Shown here: piece after piece, positions 11,797 to 23,334 of the stretch | Position numbering within the stretch: the stretch's first letter is position 1 | Layout of the letters: each line of letters opens with the position of its first letter | Assembly: GCA_018340375.1 (NCBI GenBank) | Contig: JAFFJZ010000026.1 | Coordinates: 2,170,001-2,234,000, forward strand | Source of the DNA: Gonatopus flavifemur | Lineage: Eukaryota; Arthropoda; Insecta; Hymenoptera; Dryinidae | Reading direction: 5' to 3' | DNA: 64,000 nucleotides | The notes under the pieces: generated by a model | Databases searched by the model: none | Told to the model about the DNA's origin: nothing | What the model saw: only the letters and a program-made list of their open reading frames with translations | Program-made: the position numbers and the translations under genes

Positions 11797-13677
11797 TATA
11801 TTGAAAACAGTCTCATTCGAAAATTCCATGAACGTTCATTATATGTTCTTCGTATCTCATTCGTATATTCTACGAACGTTTCTATTTCGTATATACTTTG
11901 ACCTTCCATTGCTGCTTGGGTACATAGCACCCATAAAACGGTCTCATTAGAATGTGCATGGAATACACTTCGAATATTCGTAGAACATACATAGTATATC
12001 CCGATGCTACTTGGGTTAATTTCACCAACAGTGTTAGCACAGTACAACCCGAACGAAGATCTTGTGCTTGCGTGCGACGTATCGGCCTATGGACTCTCGA
12101 CGATTCTTTCTCACAAATACAAGGACGGGTCAGAACGTTCTATTGCGTACGCACAAAAAAATACCGCGAAATGAGTCAAGCATAACAATAATAGATCAGG
12201 AAGAGGGCGCGATAGTATTCAGGTTCAAACCATTTCACGATTTTATTTTTGAGACGGAAACCATGTTGAGGACGGACCATGAGCCGTGCAATATATTTTC
12301 GGCCCGGAAACGGGTATTCCGCCAACAGTAGCGAATCGATTACAACGCTGGGCTTCTTTTTCATCGGGGTTCAGATACAAAATTGAAAACATCAAAACAG
12401 AAGTGATGAAAATTGCGACGCGCTGTCCCGTCTACCGATAGATGATGAGACCCAAGTTTCCGATACCGATTTCTCTCCAATATATTATATTCAGGAAGGA
12501 GGCAACATTTTAGACTACAAATGCGTCGCGATTGAAACTCAGAAAGATGAGAGTTTGAAATATGTTAATAAAATATATCATACTGGGGCGGCCACATAAT
12601 CAAGCTGACTTATCTCCGGAAGTAGGTAAATATTTCGCTAAGCGTCACGAGTTTTCAATCAAAAAGGGTTGCATTCTATGAGGGTATAGGTTGGTAATTC
12701 CGCAAACACTTTAGCAGAAAATACTCACTGAATTGCATGCATCACACCTAGGGATAGTCAAGATTAAGATGCTGGCTAGATCTTATGTGTGGTGGTCCGG
12801 GATCGATCGCGATATTGAAATGCTTGTGCAGTTGTGTCAAGTATGTTTGGAAGAGAGGAAAAATACGGTTAATACGAAAAATGCAGTTAACTCCATGGTC
12901 ATGGCCAGATAAAGCGTGGACTCGTCTGCATTCCGATTTTTTACGGCCATTTTTGAATCACATATTTCTAGTGGTAATCGATGGGCATTCCAAGTGGTCG
13001 GAGGTAATAGATTTTAAAACAGACACTACAGCGGACAAGTTTATTAAGGTATTCAAGCAGCTTCTTCCTAGGCATGGTTTACTCAAACAATTAGTTACCG
13101 TTAACGGAAGATAGTTTGCTAGCAAAGAATTCAAACCTCTTAAAATTGGGAGTCAAACATATCTTTTCACCGCCTCATTATCCAGCTACTAACGGCGCTG
13201 TGACGAAAATTTCGTTAGTAGTTTTGAAGACAAGATCAGAAAAACTGTAAAGGGGGAAAGATTATTGGAAGATGTGATAAATATTTTCTCGTTCCATTAT
13301 AGAAGCATACCGCATAGCACTACAGGCAGAAGCCCAGAATTCTTGCGAGTTGCGTACTCGTTTCGACGTGCTACGGCCTAGTTTAGAGGATCACGGTACC
13401 GACAAGCAATCAAAGCAAATAGCGAACAGTAGTGGTCTGAGAAATGTAACGCTTGGCGTAGACGACGAAGTAGTGGCACGAGACTACAGTGCTAGAGGTC
13501 CTAAACGGACAAGAGGCAAAATCGTTAAACAATTCTCGCCGTCTTCGTATCAAGTGGAATTAGGGCCAAATTGCGTTTGGAAGCGTCAAACCGATCAACT
13601 AATCAAATTCAAGGCTGAAAACAATGAACTACGGCGTTCAGAGCGTTTAAAATTAAAGGCTGTGACGCCTCCTTTAA

Positions 13678-14387
13678 GGGGCTACATGGGTTTCAGAGGC
13701 CAAAAAAAAGCTGATTTTCTCGATTTTTTTTCTCTTACTATACAAAACATTTTCATTCAGTGTTTTTGGCATATGATTGGGTGACTTTTGAACTACATTT
13801 TGAAAATTTTTCATGGAAAAATATGATGAATTGACTTGATGGCAGTCGATTTTCGGAGGTCCCTCTACTTTGCGGTAGTGAAAATTACTGGCGACTGCTT
13901 CATCTGAAAAATACAAAAAAAATATTTTCTCTTAGTATTAGAGTAGAACTAGTCCCTGAACGAAGGATTTTTTTCCCTTGAACTACAAAAAATTTGGCAC
14001 CGTAATAAATACCGAAAATTTCACCGAAAAAGTGATGTTTTCGTTCAAACCACTGCCAAAAATTCAATTTTCATTTTCTCTTCAAATCCTTCGTTCAGAG
14101 ACTAGTTTTACTCTAATACTAAGAGAAAATATTTTTTTTGTATTTTTTAGATGAAGCAGTCGCCAGTAATTTTGACTACCGCAAAGTACCTTTTTTGTGG
14201 AGGGACCTCCGAAAATCGACTGCCATCAAGTCAATTCATCATATTTTTTCATGAGAATTTTTTTAAATGCAGTTCAAAAGTCACCCAATCATATGCCAAA
14301 AACACTGAATAAAAGTCTTTTGTATAGTCAGAGAAAAAAAATGGAGAAAATTAGATTTTTTTTGGCCCCTGAAACCCATGTAATCCC
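13678..14387. mobile_element. 710-bp hairpin element, TTAA-type target
   Basis: The ends GGGGCTACATGGGTTTCAG and (inverted) GGGATTACATGGGTTTCAG lead into arms of about 290 bp each around a spacer of about 120 bp. TTAA flanks the left end and TTAG the right, suggesting a piggyBac-type TTAA duplication with one later change. It sits just before the gypsy polypurine tract. Confidence 0.75.
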
Positions 14388-14403
14388 TTAGAGGTGGAGG
14401 AAT

Positions 14404-14816
14404 TGTGATGTATGGGAATTACTAACACGTGTGCGTGCGTGTTAGTGAGAGTGTGCGACTATCAACGATAGCGCTACGCCAGTCAATCTTGCTTGAGCTC
14501 TCGGCTGAGCGCATTGCTAATCTTGTATTACAATATACTTATAATATATATATGTTCACATGAGCTTTGTGTTATTACCTACTTCGTCCTATCTTGATCA
14601 CTATATGTTTAAGAACTATACTTAACAATCGTCAAAACAGGATTCAGTCTATTCCTCGATCACAATAATCTTATAGTAAACTCAACTACAAAATTCTTTC
14701 TGTTTCTGTGAGAAACAGTGGCATGGCGATTCATTTGCATTAGACTATTCCTATTCCTCTGTCGCTTCCATCAATACAAACCCCTAAGGGTCCTTCAACA
14801 AGGGAGTTTTGACGGG
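14404..14816 (+). other. Ty3/gypsy 3' LTR, left part
   Basis: After a purine-rich GAGGTGGAGGAAT tract the sequence changes to TGTGATGTATGGGAATTAC, a typical TG start of a gypsy LTR. It carries a TATATATA stretch near 14,540 that could hold the promoter. The giant foldback element interrupts it, or its flank, at 14,817. The LTR end was not found, and anything left of it would resume at 45,143. Confidence 0.55.
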
Positions 14817-14825
14817 CCTAATAAT
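14817..14825. repeat. Target-site duplication CCTAATAAT, left copy
   Basis: Nine bases identical to 45,134-45,142, directly outside the matching inverted ends ATCTCCGTGAAC and GTTCACGGAGAT. Confidence 0.9.
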
Positions 14826-15970
14826 ATCTCCGTGAACTTAGCCAGCAAGTGGGAGATAAAAATTTTTTGTTAATCCCAATCAAAAGTACTTCGTTTGTAC
14901 CTGATTGTACCGCAAAGATTTTCGTTTGTACCTCCAAGGGTACCGAGATATAGCCCGGGGGCTTAAGCCCCAGCCAGCAATTCCGACCAATCGGGACGAG
15001 TCTGGTGTCATTCGAAGGGGTATCGTTTGTACCTGATTGTACCGTTGGAATTTTCGTTTGTACCTAAAAGGAAAAGGAGATATAGAAGAAAATATGTTTT
15101 GAGTCGAGAGCCGGAGGAATCGTCGACAGAAGTGGTACCTTTGGACTTGAAATGACTGGAACTGATCTACTCTGGCTCCAAGCTGCAAATCCATACAGCA
15201 CCACAGTTCAGGGAGAGTTCACGGATAATTCATTTGGACTCGAAATGAATACATTATGAACTCTTTCGGGAGTGTGGTGATGCGTGGGAGGGAACTCGGA
15301 TTTTTTTTTATGGCATCTGGAAGAGGTGTGTAAGTAATTGATTATAACGCGATATATTTTGTTCGTACCGCGGAAATGAAAAAACTTCCATACCCAGAGA
15401 GATGGTTTGAAGGGAGGTTCTAGTCAAAATTGACGGGAAAAATTTTTTCTTTCTTTTTGCTTTATTTTGATTCTTAGGGTCTTGGAAATGTGTAGCCAAA
15501 ATTATATTTTCCCACGCAGTTTATTTTATACTTACGAGTTTTTCTTCCTCGAACTTGAGACGCGTTTTTCTCAAAACTGTTTCTTGCGCGCGGAGCACGA
15601 TTCTGCTTCAACGACTGAACCGATTTTGATGTTTGATGGCTCAAATTGGAGCTTATTCAATTTAGAGGGCCCTATCCAAGCGTTTTCAACAAAATTGTCT
15701 ATTCCTTTCCTTTAACGTTGAAGCAAAAGAAAAAAAACACGGGAAAAAAGGGGCTTTTTCTTTGTAAAAGCTGTTATTTTTTTTTAAATCGTTTTTTAAA
15801 AATCGGAAATCGAGAAGGCCCCCCAAATTTCAATTCTCTCGAGAATGTTTTTGGTTGTTTTGTTTCCTCACACTTGACAGGGCTGTAGAGTGCTCCGCGC
15901 ACATTGATCATCGTCGCGCACGGCTTTGTTCAGTGAGGGCTGGAGCCACCACTTTATTTATTTATTTTTT
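14826..15970 (+). repeat. Outer arm, left, of the foldback transposon
   Basis: Nearly identical, inverted, to 43,930-45,133. It contains paired motifs, CGTTTGTACCTGATTGTACC followed by CGTTTGTACCTCC or similar, at about 14,895, 14,930, 15,025 and 15,055. These are candidate transposase-binding sites. The reading frames here appear in both arms and are not convincing genes. Confidence 0.85.
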
Positions 15971-16039
15971 TTTTAACTTCATTTACATCTAAAAAGATAT
16001 ACGAATAAATGTATTGTTAGTATGTGTTAGTACCTGATT

Positions 16040-18420
16040 GTACCAAAACAAACTCTGGGGCAAACTCTCTATGGGTCAATTATTGTTTGAGCACCTTCCG
16101 AGAATATCCCCTGCAAGTTTCATCGTTTGTACCTCCTTGGTTTGGAAGTTATAAGCCTTGGAATATATAAATATCGAAATTTTCGAACTTTGAAAAATCA
16201 CACCGAATTCCCCCTGACTGGGGCGAACTTTCTATGGATAAATTATTGTTTGGTGACCTCCCAAGAATATTGCCTGCAATTTTCATCGTTTGTACCTCCT
16301 TGGTTTAGGAGTTATGAGCCTTGGAATAAAGCAATATCGAAATTTCTGAAACTTTGAAAAATCATACAGCATTGCCCCTGACTGGGGCGAACTTTCTATG
16401 GATAAATTATTGTTTGAGGACCTTCCAAGAATATTTCCTGCAAGCTTCATCGTTTGTACCTCCTTGGTATGGAAGTTATAGGCCTTCGAATGTACAAATA
16501 TCGGAATTTTCGAACTGTAAAAAATCATACAGAATTGCCCCTGACTGGGGCAAACTTTCTACGCGTTAACTATTGCTTGGTGACTTCCCAAGAATATTCC
16601 CTGCAAGTTTCATCTTTTGTACCTCCTTGGTTTGGAAGTTATGAGCCTTGGAATATAGAAATATCGAAATTCCTGTAACTTTGAAAAATCAGACAGCATT
16701 GCCCCTGACTGGGGCAAACTTTCTATGTATAAATTGATGTTTGGGGACCTCCCAAGAATATTCCCTGCAAGTTTCATCGTTTGTACCTCCTTGGTTTGGA
16801 AGTTATGAGCCTTGGGATATATAAATATCGAAATTTTCGAACTTCAAAAAATCATACATAATTGCCCCTGACTGGGGCAGACTTTCTATGCATGAACTAT
16901 TGTTTGGTCATCTGCCAAGAATATTCCCTGCAAGTTTCATCGTTTGTACCTCCTTGGTTTGGAAGTTATAAGCCTTGGAATATAGAAATATCGGAATTTC
17001 CGAACGTTGAAAAATCACACAGAATTGCCCCTGACTGGGGCAAACTTTCTATGCATTGGCTATTGTTTGGGGATCTCCTAAGAACATTCCCTGCAAGTTT
17101 CATCGTTTGCACCTCCTTGGTATGGAAGTTATAGGCCTTGGAATGTATAAATATCGGAATTTTCGAACTTTGAAAAATCTTACAGAATTGCCCCTGACTG
17201 GGGCAGATCTACTATAGATGAATTATTGTTCCTGGACCTCCCGAGGATATTCCCTGCAAGTTTCATTGTTTGCACCTCCTTGGATTGGGAGTTATGAGCC
17301 TTGGAATATATAAATATCGAAATTTCTGAAACTTTGAAAAATCATACAGCATTGCCCCTGACTGGGGCAAACTTTCTATGGATAAATTATTGTTCGGGGA
17401 CCTCCCAAGAATATTCCCTGCAAGTTTCATCGTTTGTACCTCCTTGGTTTGGAAGTTATAAGCCTTGGAATATATAAACATCGAAATTCCTGAAACTTTG
17501 AAAAATCAGACAGCATTGCCCCTGACTGGGGCAAACTTTCTATGTATAAATTGATGCTTGGGGACCTCCCAAGAATATTCCCTGCGAGTTTCATCGTTCG
17601 TCCCTCCTTGGTTTGGAAGTTATAAGCCTTGGAATATATAAATATCGAAATTTTCGAACTTTGAAAAATCTAACAGAATTGCCCCTGATTGGGGCGTACT
17701 TTCTATGCATGAGCTATTGTTTGGGGACCTTCCAAGAACATTCCCTGCAAGTTTCATCGTTTGTACCTCCTTGGTATGGAAGTTATAGGCCTTGGAATGT
17801 ATAAATATCGGAATTTCTGAAACTTTGAAAAATCATAAAGAATTGCCCCTGACTGGGGCAAACTTTCTATGGATAAATTATTGTTTGGTGACCTCCCAAG
17901 AATATTCCCTGCAAGTTTCTCCGTTAGTACCTCCTCGGTATGGAAGTTATAGGCCTTGGAATGTATAAATATCGGAATTTTCGAACTTTGAACAATCTTA
18001 CAGAATTGCCCCTGACTGGGGCAGATCTACTATAGATAAATTATTGTTCCTGGACCTCCCGAGGATATTCCCCGCAAGTTTCATCGTTTGTACCTCCTTG
18101 GATTGGGAGTTATGAGTCTTGGAATATATAAATATCGAAATTTCTGAAACTTTGAAAAATCATACAGCATTGCCCCTGACTGGGGCAAATTTTCTATGCA
18201 CTAACTATTGTTTGGTGACCTCCCAAGAATATTCCTTGCAAGTTTCATCGTTTGTACCTCCTTGGTTCAGAAGTTATGGGCTCCAAAATATCAAAAATCA
18301 ATGTTTTCCTATATTCAAAAAATCATACAGAATTGCCCCCAGTTGGAGCGAATTTCCCAGTCAACTAACTAAGTTGTTCTCTCCGTACCTCCGTGGTTTC
18401 CCAGGTACTGATTGATACAT
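16040..18420 (+). repeat. Left array of ~163-bp units
   Basis: About 14 tandem units, each with CCCCTGACTGGGG, ACCTCCCAAGAATATTCCC, TGCAAGTTTCATCG, TTTGTACCTCCTTGG and GAAGTTAT. The CTGACTGGGG word recurs at about 16,214, 16,378, 16,541, 16,702, 16,868, 17,028, 17,197, 17,358 and on to 18,176. The last unit before 18,420 is clearly diverged. The array is the inverted counterpart of that at 38,650-43,560. No gene. Confidence 0.9.
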
Positions 18421-18588
18421 ATTCGAAATCGGCTTTGTATTCATTCATTCGCCACAGCAACCACCAGAATTCAGTGAACATGGGAATTTCCAGTCAAAAA
18501 AAAAACCTGGGAACAAATTACATAGAAGCGTAGTGAGAAGGACAAGGAAGGAGGGATTGAGGGACGAATTTGTTCCTTACACATTTAT

Positions 18589-20457
18589 TCATGACATATC
18601 GCTTGTTTGCTCCTTTTTTTTCACAATCTTTACATACATTAATGGAGAAATATACATTTTATTCAATAATACCCTCATAGTCGTCGTTATTGGTTTTTTA
18701 TAACCTTTCAGGTTATCGAATGTTTCCCATTTCCCTGTTATTCTGCGACAATGCACCACGTAGTGCCCGATTCCGTTTGAATTCTCCCGGTCATTCAAAA
18801 ACTGAATCCCCCCGATTAGTCTAAATTCTTCCCCGAAAAATTCAATACTTTCCGGTATTTCTTTTAAAGTAAACGTTCCAGGCCAATCAGGATAACCCAA
18901 TTTCGCGGCAAGCCCAGGGAATTGCAACGCTTCCAAATTTATAAAAAAATGTTCCCCTGTTTCTATTCTAGTATACAAATCTTTCTCTCCACAGTATTTA
19001 CAAATTTCAGCTTTCTTCCCATCAATGCTCTCATATAACGCCTGATTAAGATAACGCATTCCCCCTTGATAGCATGGTATGCAGTCAACATCAAACACTG
19101 AACATTCGATATTATTATTTTGATTGCATTTCGTGCATTCTTATCGTATCCTGTAAGATTTCTTGTTGTTCAACAAGTTCTCGCTGATTAAACTCGCAAC
19201 ATTTGTTGCACAGTCCAAACGACTTCCATCCTTTCGAAATATGAGACTCAATAAGGAAGCTCTTTGTTTGTATACCGCTGAACTTGTACCATGCGTCGAC
19301 AATTGTGTTAAAAATTCAAAAATCGGATTTCCAGTCTCATGAACATAAATGTTATAATTATTCCAATCTCGAAATGCAACTAGTAGTGACTGCATAACTG
19401 AATCGAAAGCGCAGGTATTCCGAATGATCGTTGATTTACCTAATACCGTTTGCGGACCAAGCTGACTCCCGTTTCTGACAGATAATATTTTCGACTTTGT
19501 TTTCTTGCGTATCTCTTCTATGTCCGGGCATGGAGTCAAATATTTCCCCCGTTTCTTTGGTGGTTCATTGTTCTTACCTTTCCACGACCCAGTTTGGTTT
19601 AAGCATTCAACGTCAATCACTTGAACTGCGTCTGATTTTTCCAACGATGGGTTTTCAACATTTGTGAGGACGTGAGTTTTTGAGGCTAAAATCTGAGAAG
19701 TATTAGGAGAGAACTCGTTTTCTGAATGAACGGTCAATGAGTCATCGGTTGACGTTGAAATCAAATTATCACCAAGAGATTTATTCATTTTGAAGTCGAC
19801 TGCAGGAAAATCAAAACATGCATCCTTGTTTCCACCGTCCAAATCCCTTGAAGGGCTCTTACAATTCTCTCTATCTTTAATTTCCTCATCGACCGTCACG
19901 AGCTGATTGCCCACCTTTTTTTTCCCACCTTTCGCAGCAGATGATTTATCATGTCCCTTCACTTGATGGGTTTTATTTTCTCTTGCCAATAATATTTTCA
20001 TGGTACCTTCGATTGATCGCATGTGAATTATCAAGAATTTGTCGACCCGTATCGATTTTTTTCCTTTGAACAATAAGCTCTTCAGTTCCCTGAAATACGC
20101 TTCACTTCTAGCTGAAGTTGCGACTTCATCTAAAATCATATTCGTCCAAAGAGGGAACAATTTTGCCAAGTGCAGCAAACTGGTCACAAATGCAGGGCCT
20201 GAATACGGATTTAGCCTTTCTCCGGATTTATCTCGGTTCACCACCTGCTCATGAATATTGGACAGGAACTGGTCAATTTCCGGTAGTACTTTTTTGTTCT
20301 TGTTCTCCTCTTGTACATGAAATAAAGTTTCATCGTTTTCTTCTTGTCCATTTCTATAATTTGAATCCATATTTTTCATTTCTGTACAAGATTCGTCATC
20401 TTCGGGGCAGTCGTTCTTAAATTGGTCCATTATTTCTTCATATGCTTTTAAATCCAT
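18589..20457 (-). pseudogene. USP-like cysteine peptidase half of the transposon protein
   Basis: The first ~300 residues (from 20,457 down) are acidic and Lys-rich, with LFPLWTNMILDEVATSARSE early on. Then come a Cys box, NTCAFDSVMQSLL (about 19,420), two CxxC pairs (ECTKC near 19,130 and ICKYCG near 19,000) spaced like the zinc ribbon of ubiquitin-specific proteases, and a His box, GHYVVHCRRITGKWETFDN (about 18,760). This order, Cys box, zinc ribbon, His box, is that of USP/USPL1-type deubiquitinase or deSUMOylase folds. A single TAA at 19,141 splits it, with reading continuing in the same frame on both sides. It lies in frame with the transposase upstream, so it was probably the C-terminal part of one protein. 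Its role in transposition is unknown. Confidence 0.7.
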
Positions 20458-20511
20458 TGTCTTGATCAGATTAATTAATCTTTGTTGGGATGCACCTAAC
20501 CATATTCATCA

Positions 20512-22083
20512 TTACTGTTCGATGTAATATTTTTTTTTTTCTGACAAAGCTACCATGAAAATATCACGCAGAATGCTGGAAAAACTGTTCAACAAACTGC
20601 TCGTACATTCAGATAAAATACAGACGCACCGAACGAAAAACTCTTCAATGTCGAAACCTTTATTTTTGAAACAATTCCATCTGCACACAGATTTTATTAA
20701 ATGAGCAATATCAATCTTTATGACGCAGTTGATGCCCATCCTTGAATTTTCATTGTTTTCAAGCATAAGAAAACACTTGTTCAAATAAGTCTTCAACGTC
20801 ATCAAATTAAAAGCAAAAGCAACAGCATTTAAAAGCGCCATAGAATCGTCCGTGACGACTTTTGGAGGACAAGGCGCTCCGGACTTCAACCATTCTAAGA
20901 GCCAAGAAATTATTTTTACTGTATCGTGCTTTTCCGACACCATCTGGGCAACTGGCAAAATTTTTCCTCCAAATGGGGCCACGATTTGATACAAAAAAAT
21001 TGGACTGTTGGTACCGTACGTCTCTGGTAGTTTCTTCACCAATGAACCAGTGGCATCAATGCTGAGACTACCCTCTGCAGTGTGTGTTTTCAGATACTTT
21101 TTATACATGAATATTTGATCAGGGTGAAAATAATAAACATAGAATTTATTTATCCCGATATGTCTTATGAAACCACTGAATTCTGGCCTGTTGGTCAAAT
21201 CATTCACAGAAGTGATAACGTCAGGGACTTTTTCGAGACCGAGTTTCTTGTCCTCCGCTAATTGCTTTGCTTTTCTCAGTACTTCTTCACTGTACAAGTG
21301 AGCTGGTTCGTCTTCACCGAAATTCATCACCTGATTCGCTCTTTCTCTTGTCCATGCGTACGCAGATGAACCGCACAAGTCTTTCACAACTATTTCACGT
21401 TCAACTCCACGTAAGTGACGTTTTTTTTCATGTTGTATTCCCCTGGTATCATACGTGGAAATATTGAGGATGAAATCAGCGTCTAAAGGTGGCATTTTCG
21501 AAGCTGTTGCGTGGAATTCAGCATCGCACTCAGGACATTTGCCTTTTATCTTCAAAAAAATTTGTTTTGTTTCATTAATTTGCGCTGATTTGAAAGTATA
21601 TGGACAAGGTCATTTTAACTGTGTCCAAATTTCTTTGTACAAAATATTCGTCCAACCAGGTTTTAAACTTTGATAATATCGAAACTGATTGCGTAGTGTG
21701 ATAGGGCTAATTTTGGCCCATACATCCGGACTTAAACGCAACTGAACACGGAGCGGTTTACCAAAGTCGAATGTCGAATTCATGGACCAATTTGAACCAT
21801 CTGATTGATTTGACCCAATACTTGTATCAGCGAAAGATCTTTTTTGTCCTTTTTTCTCGGTTTGTATCCCATAATCTTTGTACAGCCGATCGAGAATACC
21901 GTTTCGATTTTGCGAAATATACAAATAAATGTATTTCAACTGTAATGCGCCGTCCAGTTTTCCACACGCATGTTTCCAAACAACATCATTCATAGGGCGT
22001 ACATGACCATGAGCATCAAAGAATAATAAATCCTGAATAGCATTGTGGATCTCATCCACGGTCTTAGTTGGCATACGTGGCAT
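20512..22083 (-). pseudogene. MULE/NOF-like DDE transposase half of the transposon protein
   Basis: Reading starts at 22,083 (MPRMPTKTVDEIHNAIQDLL; a second ATG at 22,074). RVQLRLSPDVWAKISP precedes a Cys/His cluster (PCPYTF, KGKCPECDAEFHATA) that looks like a zinc DNA-binding domain. A TGA at 21,610 interrupts it, probably a decayed Trp codon, and the frame continues past it. The catalytic core has SLSIDATGSLVKKL (first Asp, about 21,055), CPPKVVTDDSMALLNA (second, about 20,860) and KIDIAHLIKSVCRW (candidate third acidic position). It ends by an A11 run followed by TAA-TGA-TGA at 20,506-20,514, after which the peptidase half continues in the same frame. Whole-gene length, about 1,165 codons, is close to that of the 120.7-kDa NOF protein. 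Confidence 0.7.
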
Positions 22084-22370
22084 TTTAAATAATTAAATAG
22101 TCAATTACGGACCAAGGAATGGTGGGAAAGTATCTATCAGCACCTGAAATTCAAACGATTCAAATCACAAAAGTGTCGAAAAGAAGATAGAACATACTCA
22201 GAATGGTTCATGAAAAGTTGCTTGGAAGTTGAATTAGATTAAAAAAAAAAAAAAAAAAACAATTGCATATAATAGCACACTACAAAGGTATTTCCATGAG
22301 TGAAAATCGAATAGTTTGGATGTAAAAGAAATATTATAAAAAAAAGCAATATTGGCATTGGGATAACCTC

Positions 22371-22786
22371 CCCAGCAAAAAATCTGGAATAGAAAAGAAT
22401 TGGAAAAGAATAAGAAAAACCTATTTTCAATTCTTTTCAATTCGAAGTTTGTATCAAAAGAATAGAAAGAAATAGAAATATTTGGATTTTAATTCTGTGT
22501 TTGGAATTCAGTTGCTATTCTTCTTTGAAGTCTTGCCCTAGAATTGAAAATCGCGATATCAATGTCGTCAACAACATTCATTCACAACATAGGAGTTGTA
22601 TTCTGAATTTGACATGAGAAAAATGAAAATTGAATAGCAGATTTGGAATGAGATTTCACTTGGAATAGGTTAGAATAGAGAAGAATAGAATTTCTTCAAA
22701 ATGAATTCTATGACTTCAAAATTCGAATTCAGATTCTTCAATCTCAATTCTTTTCTATTCTCTTCAATTCAAGATTTTTTGCTGGG
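22371..22786. repeat. Hairpin MITE, CCCAGCAAAAAATCT ends, duplication TC
   Basis: TIRs of about 30 bp, rich in GAATAGAAAAGAATTG, with TC on both sides. The right arm at about 35,147 shows the uninterrupted target. Confidence 0.85.
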
Positions 22787-22844
22787 TCTGTTGAAACATC
22801 ATTACTGACATTCAAACAAATGTTTTCCATCAACCCTTTATACA

Positions 22845-23334
22845 CCCGTACAGGAATATTTCGCTTAAATAACTATGGAAAATCTTTGAAAAAACTCTGA
22901 AAAATCTAATATTTTTGGAACATCCTGTACAGACATTTTTCAGAGTTTTTTCAGAGAGTAAGGACGAAATTGCGCTCTGAAAAAATTCTGACAAAACTCT
23001 GCAAAATTTCTGAAATTTTTCTGATTACTAAAAAATGTAAAACCCTATAAATAGTTTCACACGGTATATTCAAATATCCTAGGTGAAAAAAGTGTTTGAA
23101 AATTCAAAAAAAATTTCTCAATAGTCAGAAAAACCTCAGAAATTTTTCAGAGTTTTGTCAGAATTCTTTCAGAGCGCCATTTCGTCCTCATTCTCTGAAA
23201 AAATTCTGAAAAAAGTATGTACAGGATGTTTCAAAAATGTTAGATTTTTCATTTTTTTCCAGCGATTTTCAGAGTCTTCCAGAGTTTTTTACGAGATGTG
23301 TCATAGTTATTTCAGTGAAATATTTGCGTATGGG
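22845..23334. repeat. Hairpin MITE, CCCGTACAGG ends, duplication CA
   Basis: The halves pair across most of the 490 bp (words such as TTTTTCAGAGTTTT and ACATCCTGTACA). CA flanks both sides, and the right arm near 35,090 lacks the insertion (CTATACAGTGAC in reverse complement). Confidence 0.8.

Larger units (their letters stand above)
11038..11920 (+). repeat. MITE family A, copy 6 (nested in copy 5)
   Basis: A forward copy, split into 11,038-11,229, 11,473-11,478 and 11,797-11,920, begins CCCAAGTAGC and ends GCTGCTTGGG. It is inserted at a TA of copy 5 with TA on both sides. It holds the hairpin MITE at 11,230 and family-A copy 7. Confidence 0.85.
10813..12015 (-). repeat. MITE family A, copy 5 (outer shell of a nest)
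   Basis: The two halves of a reverse copy lie at 10,813-11,037 and 11,921-12,015, ending GCTACTTGGG. TT flanks both outer ends. Removing the whole nest and one TT rejoins the gypsy pol frame in phase (KKE to LISPTVLAQY), which confirms the boundaries and the 2-bp duplication. Copy 6 sits inside at a duplicated TA. Confidence 0.85.
9962..13677 (+). pseudogene. Ty3/gypsy retrotransposon pol remnant (end of RT, RNase H, integrase)
   Basis: Small pieces of pol lie between insertions. CEEAFERVKKE (10,778-10,812) continues after the MITE nest with LVLACDVSAYG (about 12,055), the start of the Ty3-type RNase H. TDHEPCNIFSARK follows after a frameshift. The integrase zinc region is recognisable near 12,730-12,850, and the core has WTRLHSDF (first Asp), VIDGHSKW and LVTVNGR (about 13,090), where the usual second catalytic Asp is replaced by Val. 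The integrase C-terminal region is the 13,350-13,677 stretch. Earlier pol and gag are absent. It is a dead copy pierced by elements at 9997, 10,411, 10,813 and 13,678. Confidence 0.75.

Noticed and set aside
12785..13114. Integrase frame as an intact gene
   Set aside because: It is flanked by frame breaks and the second catalytic position is Val instead of Asp, so it is part of the dead gypsy copy.
14880..15194. Open frames that recur in both outer arms (for example 14,880-15,194 and 44,765-45,079)
   Set aside because: They exist in both arms only because the arms are identical; they contain no known motif and follow the binding-motif repeats.
16040..18420. Regular direct repeats as a CRISPR-like array
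   Set aside because: The whole 163-bp unit is repeated, with no unique spacers; it is a subterminal array of a eukaryotic transposon.
20118..20420. Plus-strand frames opposite the transposase/peptidase gene
   Set aside because: Shadows of the minus-strand coding sequence.
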